A stretch of 8,741 nucleotides of DNA. Source: Nitrososphaerales archaeon TH526. Lineage in GTDB: Archaea > Thermoproteota > Nitrososphaeria > Nitrososphaerales > Nitrososphaeraceae. The position numbers and the translations under genes are program-made. The DNA lies in NCBI GenBank assembly GCA_014523665.1, contig JAATVR010000462.1, positions 1-8,741 on the forward strand, in the 5' to 3' direction. Below the pieces are notes generated by a model that saw only the letters and a list, made by a program, of their open reading frames with translations, had not been told where the DNA came from and did not search any database. How positions within the stretch are numbered: the stretch's first letter is position 1; the number at the start of each line of letters is the position of its first letter. Positions 5,645 to 8,741 of this stretch are shown piece by piece.

Positions 5645-7339
5645 TTGATCCAAAAGAGTAATAGTACAAGAGGAAGCAAGGCTTCGTTGCGAGTACCAAC
5701 GATAATTGCTTTATGTTTAGCGGTTACAATGTCATATTCGGCTCTGCAAAGCTTCCACATATTTCCCTCATCACACTCATTACCCATTTTGCCTGCCAAT
5801 GTGTTCGCTCAGGCAGAGGATGGACCCGTACTTAGATTTTCTGACGAAGTCGGTAATCCAGTATTTAATTATCCTGGCTTCAGTGCTGAAGTAGTAGCCG
5901 ACGGCCTGTCCTTACCCACTACTATGGCTTTCCTGTCGCAAAATGACATGCTAGTTTTAGAAAAAGACAAGGGAACTGTAATGAGGGTAATAGATGGGCA
6001 AGTACAACCTCAGCCTTTGTTGGATGTCAGCGTCGCAACTGAGGTGGAAAGGTGCATGTGCGGAATTGCCATTTCGCAAAACAATGAGACAGGTAATACG
6101 TACGTTTTCTTGTACTATACCGAAGCTCAGGGTGGAGATGGAGGTGATCCAATAGGTAACAGGCTATATAAATACGAACTTGACTATGGTCAGTCCGGAG
6201 GTGCGACAGGAGGTTCAGCAGCACCAACAAGTTCTTCTTCACCAGCCAAACTGGTTAATCCTAAACTATTATTGGATCTTCCAGCTGTTCCTGGCCCTCG
6301 ACACAACGGGGGGGCAATTGTAATTGGGCCAGATAATAACTTGTATATTCCAATTGGTGACACGGACAAGATAACCGGAGGAACGACCCAAACACAGAAC
6401 AATGATGAGCTACCTGCTGACGGATCAGGAGGAATATTGAGAGTAACTCAAGATGGTCAACCAGTTGTAGACCCGAAAACCGGAAGTTACATTATTGGAA
6501 ATGACTATCCTCTTAATCTATACTATGCTTATGGCATACGCAATAGTTTCGGTATCGGTTTTGATCCGGTTACTGGAAATCTTTGGGATTCAGAGAATGG
6601 TCCTGGATATGGCGATGAGATAAATCTAGTATTCCCCGGCTTTAATAGCGGTTGGAATCAGATACAGGGAGTTTGGCAACGCGGGGAAGGAGACCCTAGG
6701 GAAGGTCAGAGCGCCATTGCTTCTGACCAACCAGAAGGACTAGTTGATTTTGGCGGTAATGGACAGTACAGCGCACCAGAGCTTACTTTCCTTCACACGA
6801 TCGGTCCTACCGCAGTCACATTCCTAAATTCAGCAATATATGGTGCTGGATATCAGAACGACCTATTTCTGGGAAGTATCCATACTGGCGAAATGTATCG
6901 TTTCAAGCTCAGTCAAGATAGGACTCAGCTCCTGCTTCCAGAGGCCCTTAATGACGGGGTCGCTGATACAGATATAGAAGCTAATTCCCAGGCCATAGTT
7001 TTCGGAACTGGATTTGCTGGCATATCAGATATTGAAGTAAGTCCATTTGATGGCCATATGTACGTGGTGTCGTTAGGACAGGGCAAGATCTACAAGATAG
7101 TACCTACTGCTGAATTGGATATGTCCGCGTCTGCAGGTTCACTTCCATCAGTCCCTCTTACTGCTCCAGACACAACGGTACCTTCTGGAGGGGAACTGGC
7201 AGGTGAAGATAACAATGGTGGTACCAGTGATCAAACTCCCGGGAATGGATTAGATGGTGAAGAGGAAGGAAACGATAACAATGATAACGATAATGGCAAC
7301 AATGATAACGAAAATGGAGATGGTGGCAGCGATGATTAA
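5645..7339 (+). CDS. Secreted PQQ-dependent sugar dehydrogenase-like beta-propeller
   Basis: The protein has 564 residues from TTG. An upstream in-frame TGA at 5621 bars longer forms, and the first ATG (5729) would cut the signal peptide. A hydrophobic segment (VPTIIALCLAVTMSYSAL, about 17-34) and a spacer end at NVFA before QAEDG, suggesting cleavage after Ala55. Residues about 76-488 are a glucose/sorbosone dehydrogenase propeller. Family marks are PRHNGG at 218-223 with the His expected near PQQ, GPDNNLYIPIGD (228-239), YGIRNSFGIGFDP (296-308), and ENGPGYGDEINLV (317-329), the acidic calcium-site region. The family oxidises aldose sugars at C1 outside the cytoplasm using PQQ and calcium; electron acceptor and substrate here are unknown. 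A Pro/Thr/Ser linker leads to an acidic Asp/Asn/Gly-rich tail (about 519-564). Residues 181-201 are a Gly/Ser/Ala insert. Cys137 and Cys139 form an unusual CMC pair. Confidence 0.88.
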   Translation: MIQKSNSTRGSKASLRVPTIIALCLAVTMSYSALQSFHIFPSSHSLPILPANVFAQAEDGPVLRFSDEVGNPVFNYPGFSAEVVADGLSLPTTMAFLSQNDMLVLEKDKGTVMRVIDGQVQPQPLLDVSVATEVERCMCGIAISQNNETGNTYVFLYYTEAQGGDGGDPIGNRLYKYELDYGQSGGATGGSAAPTSSSSPAKLVNPKLLLDLPAVPGPRHNGGAIVIGPDNNLYIPIGDTDKITGGTTQTQNNDELPADGSGGILRVTQDGQPVVDPKTGSYIIGNDYPLNLYYAYGIRNSFGIGFDPVTGNLWDSENGPGYGDEINLVFPGFNSGWNQIQGVWQRGEGDPREGQSAIASDQPEGLVDFGGNGQYSAPELTFLHTIGPTAVTFLNSAIYGAGYQNDLFLGSIHTGEMYRFKLSQDRTQLLLPEALNDGVADTDIEANSQAIVFGTGFAGISDIEVSPFDGHMYVVSLGQGKIYKIVPTAELDMSASAGSLPSVPLTAPDTTVPSGGELAGEDNNGGTSDQTPGNGLDGEEEGNDNNDNDNGNNDNENGDGGSDD

Positions 7340-7638
7340 GGCTATGGTCGAAACTGATGTAAAGTGTTCAGTCCCTGTGGTATATCCAAAATTTCGATGA
7401 ATCAGGATTCTGAAGAATACTATTGCATGATCCTGATCTAACCCTCCTTCTATTGATGTTGGACGGCGAAATTGAGACACCTTGGACCCAAGAATTAGCC
7501 GGAAAATTGAATGCTTCGTAACTGCTGCCATCAAGATTGCCCTACTATTATATCATCAACACATGAAAAACAACTTCTACCCACCTCGTGGCCCTTAAAA
7601 ACGTGTATTGTTGCCTACAATTGTCACCGATCACGGCA
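7340..7638. other. Gap between dehydrogenase and secreted protein B
   Basis: This gap of about 300 bases holds an inverted repeat (7401-7437) and a short ORF (TTG 7423 or ATG 7456 to TAA 7521). Its C-terminal part, DGEIETPWTQELAGKLNAS, looks like a fragment of a helical DNA-binding domain but is too short to assign. TATA-like GGTATATCC lies at about 7379-7387. Nothing else is recognised. Confidence 0.35.
7401..7437. repeat. Inverted repeat in the dehydrogenase 3' region
   Basis: ATCAGGAT (7401-7408) and ATCCTGAT (7430-7437) are perfect reverse complements with a 21-base loop, about 60 bases after the dehydrogenase stop. It may be a 3'-UTR hairpin. No long T-run follows, only TCCTTCTATT. Confidence 0.4.
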
Positions 7639-7655
7639 GAAAGTTTTTTATTAAT
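7639..7655 (+). promoter_or_regulatory. BRE/TATA promoter of secreted protein B
   Basis: GAAAG is followed by TTTTTTATTAAT. The TATA centre is about 25 bases, and the first G of GAAAG exactly 35 bases, upstream of the ATG at 7674. This mirrors the promoter of secreted protein A (2767 to 2802) and fixes the start of B. Confidence 0.6.
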
Positions 7656-7673
7656 CACTTTCTTGCTATTGAT

Positions 7674-8423
7674 ATGATCCAGTCATTTTACTTCGTCGTT
7701 CTGCTAATCGTTGGTATTTCGACCTTATTATTTGGGAATTCTCTCTGTCGCACACTTTCCTCTGGTCCTTTATTTCTAAATGAGGCCATCGCACAGCAAG
7801 ACAATAGAACGCTAGTTTCTGGGAGTCAGGAATTAGGGCCGGAAGGACAACAGGGACAAGTACCTGACATCAGAGGCTCTACTGAGCAATGTCCTCCTAA
7901 TCAACATAATATTGGATCTACTAATCAGTGTGAATGGGACAACTGTGGATCTGCAACTCCTCCCATGTATCGAAATACTCAAACTGGAAGATGCGTCTCT
8001 GATTGCAGTGAGGTAGGTCAGTTCTGGGTGAAGCAAGCTAACATATGTGTGCTTGGCGAGGCAGGTAACGCGACCTCAACCCAAAGTCCCCCAACAGTTA
8101 GTTCTGTATCGACGCAAGTAAATAGTAGCGGAAATGGTACAATTCAGAGCAAGGCTAAAGGTGAACTTACTTCAGAAAATGCTACTTTGAGGACTTCATC
8201 GTCTAACGATACTTCATTACTTTCTAACCTTACACAAGCAGTAGCTACTCTCGTAGGTGAACCTGCGCTACCATATGCTTGTTTCTCTAACACGTTCACA
8301 TGTTATTGTGATGGTACTCAGGATTGTAAGAAGTTGGCTTCCTCAAATGAATGTAAAGCAGAAGTAAGATCGGTTGAGGGGAAGCCAGGGTTAGGCGACT
8401 GTGATTGGAATGCGAATTCTTGA
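7674..8423 (+). CDS. Secreted Cys-rich protein B, sequon-rich linker
   Basis: From the ATG at 7674 the protein has 249 residues. The frame also allows a TTG at 7608, but that would bury the signal behind 22 polar residues and leave the promoter inside the gene. The signal peptide MIQSFYFVVLLIVGISTLLF and a spacer end in GPLFLNEAIA before QQDN, suggesting cleavage after Ala40. A first Cys-rich module (Cys73, 86, 91, 107, 111, 125) uses CPPN-x-GSTNQC spacing. A Ser/Thr linker at about 130-190 carries six N-x-S/T sequons (NAT, NSS, NGT, NAT, NDT, NLT). A compact C-terminal module at about 200-246 has six more cysteines (203, 210, 212, 218, 227, 243), including CYCDGTQDC. Even cysteine counts suggest disulfides. 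It is probably extracellular. It is related in layout and signal region to secreted protein A; the function is unknown. Confidence 0.8.
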   Translation: MIQSFYFVVLLIVGISTLLFGNSLCRTLSSGPLFLNEAIAQQDNRTLVSGSQELGPEGQQGQVPDIRGSTEQCPPNQHNIGSTNQCEWDNCGSATPPMYRNTQTGRCVSDCSEVGQFWVKQANICVLGEAGNATSTQSPPTVSSVSTQVNSSGNGTIQSKAKGELTSENATLRTSSSNDTSLLSNLTQAVATLVGEPALPYACFSNTFTCYCDGTQDCKKLASSNECKAEVRSVEGKPGLGDCDWNANS

Positions 8424-8426
8424 CTC

Positions 8427-8494
8427 GCAAGTGATCCTTGCGGCTTGGGATGTATGCCCTTGTCGAGGCATGATTTGCAAGCCTTCAATTTTTT
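8427..8494 (+). terminator. Two hairpins and T-run after secreted protein B
   Basis: Three bases after the stop is a hairpin GCAAG-TGATC-CTTGC (8427-8441). It is followed by a second structure: outer arms GGCTTG (8442-8447) and CAAGCC (8478-8483), a six-by-six internal loop, then ATGCC/GGCAT (8454-8458 and 8467-8471). Six T follow at 8489-8494. A transcription end here is likely. Confidence 0.55.
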
Positions 8495-8652
8495 ATATTT
8501 GTACACCTCATCCATACATAAGGAATATTGACACGGTTGTGATTGAGCATCACATGAGAATGATTTTGTCCATAAGTTCTTGCTTATAAATGGTCCATTC
8601 AATTCCAAATGACTAGAAATCATGGACATATCGCTAACGACATTAGATTCTA

Positions 8653-8674
8653 CATATATGGTAGCCAATATATG
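8653..8674 (+). promoter_or_regulatory. Palindromic TATA region before the right-edge ORF
   Basis: CATATAT (8653-8659) and ATATATG (8668-8674) are perfect reverse complements, and the inner GG and CC also pair if one base bulges. The right arm, CAATATATG, is centred about 24 bases upstream of the ATG at 8694 and fits as its TATA box. The symmetry may simply reflect two AT-rich boxes, or an operator overlapping the promoter. Confidence 0.35.
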
Positions 8675-8693
8675 CAGAAGTTACTTCCGCATA

Positions 8694-8741
8694 ATGGGAC
8701 CTACATGTCTACAATTTATTATAACAATTTTCTTATCGCTA
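8694..8741 (+). CDS. Start of a possible secreted or membrane protein (runs off window)
   Basis: The frame is open from ATG 8694 to the right edge, giving 16 residues, MGPTCLQFIITIFLSL, which have the hydrophobic character of a signal peptide core. A TATA box centred near 8670 gives leaderless spacing like its neighbours. An in-frame ATG at 8658 would add 12 residues (MVANICRSYFRI) but has no TATA box at the right distance. The product cannot be named from so little. Confidence 0.35.
   Translation, partial: MGPTCLQFIITIFLSL

Noticed and set aside
5435..5688. 12-base direct repeat CAAGGCTTCGTT (5435-5446 and 5677-5688)
   Set aside because: It is a single short match, one copy inside the dehydrogenase signal region, with no flanking similarity. 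It is probably coincidence.
7250..7534. 94-codon minus-strand frame with an apparent membrane segment
   Set aside because: The run of Ile/Val is the antisense of the Asn/Asp-rich tail of the dehydrogenase. It is a composition artefact.
8318..8668. 116-codon minus-strand frame overlapping the end of protein B
   Set aside because: It covers the conserved Cys module and terminator of B in antisense, with no promoter or domain of its own.

Overview
The window most likely comes from an archaeon, probably a soil-type ammonia-oxidising member of the Nitrososphaeria (Thaumarchaeota). What the sequence shows: AT-rich TATA boxes about 25 bases upstream of start codons with no Shine-Dalgarno sequence (leaderless genes), TTG and GTG starts, a PAC2-family (proteasome assembly chaperone type) gene, and secreted proteins whose long signal regions end in an AxA-Q site and are followed by N-glycosylation sequons. 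The genus cannot be fixed from this sequence alone. Coding density is low, with several gene-poor gaps of 300 to 800 bases, and genes sit singly with their own promoters rather than in operons. I see no rRNA, tRNA, CRISPR array, insertion sequence or phage gene.

Layout. The left edge (1-1157, minus) holds most of a metallo-beta-lactamase-fold hydrolase that runs off the window. A 532-base gap follows, with two identical TATA boxes and two tiny ORFs. Next come a two-helix membrane protein on the minus strand (1690-1941), a long gap with a plausible 48-residue gene (2585-2731), and then secreted protein A (2802-3995): a Cys-rich module, a hexapeptide sequon repeat and a beta-rich C-terminal domain. 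A second two-helix membrane protein (4105-4338, minus) is convergent with A. It is divergent from a PAC2 gene (4455-5174) that is broken at mid-length by an in-frame TAA. A 470-base gap containing a 22-base palindrome leads to a secreted glucose/sorbosone-dehydrogenase-like beta-propeller (5645-7339). Secreted protein B (7674-8423) follows. Its signal region, Cys-rich module and sequon-rich linker mirror those of A. At the right edge, a TATA box and the first 16 codons of what may be another secreted or membrane protein are visible.

How the parts fit. From 2802 onwards the theme is the cell exterior: two architecturally related secreted, probably glycosylated, Cys-rich proteins flank a secreted propeller oxidoreductase. 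A and B share a promoter form, GAAAG followed by a T-rich TATA box, with the start codon exactly 35 bases after the first G of GAAAG. This suggests co-regulation, although nothing in the sequence proves a joint function. The strongest observations for follow-up are the A/B pair with its matching promoters, the six-residue glyco-repeat of A, and the single nonsense codon in the otherwise intact PAC2 gene.
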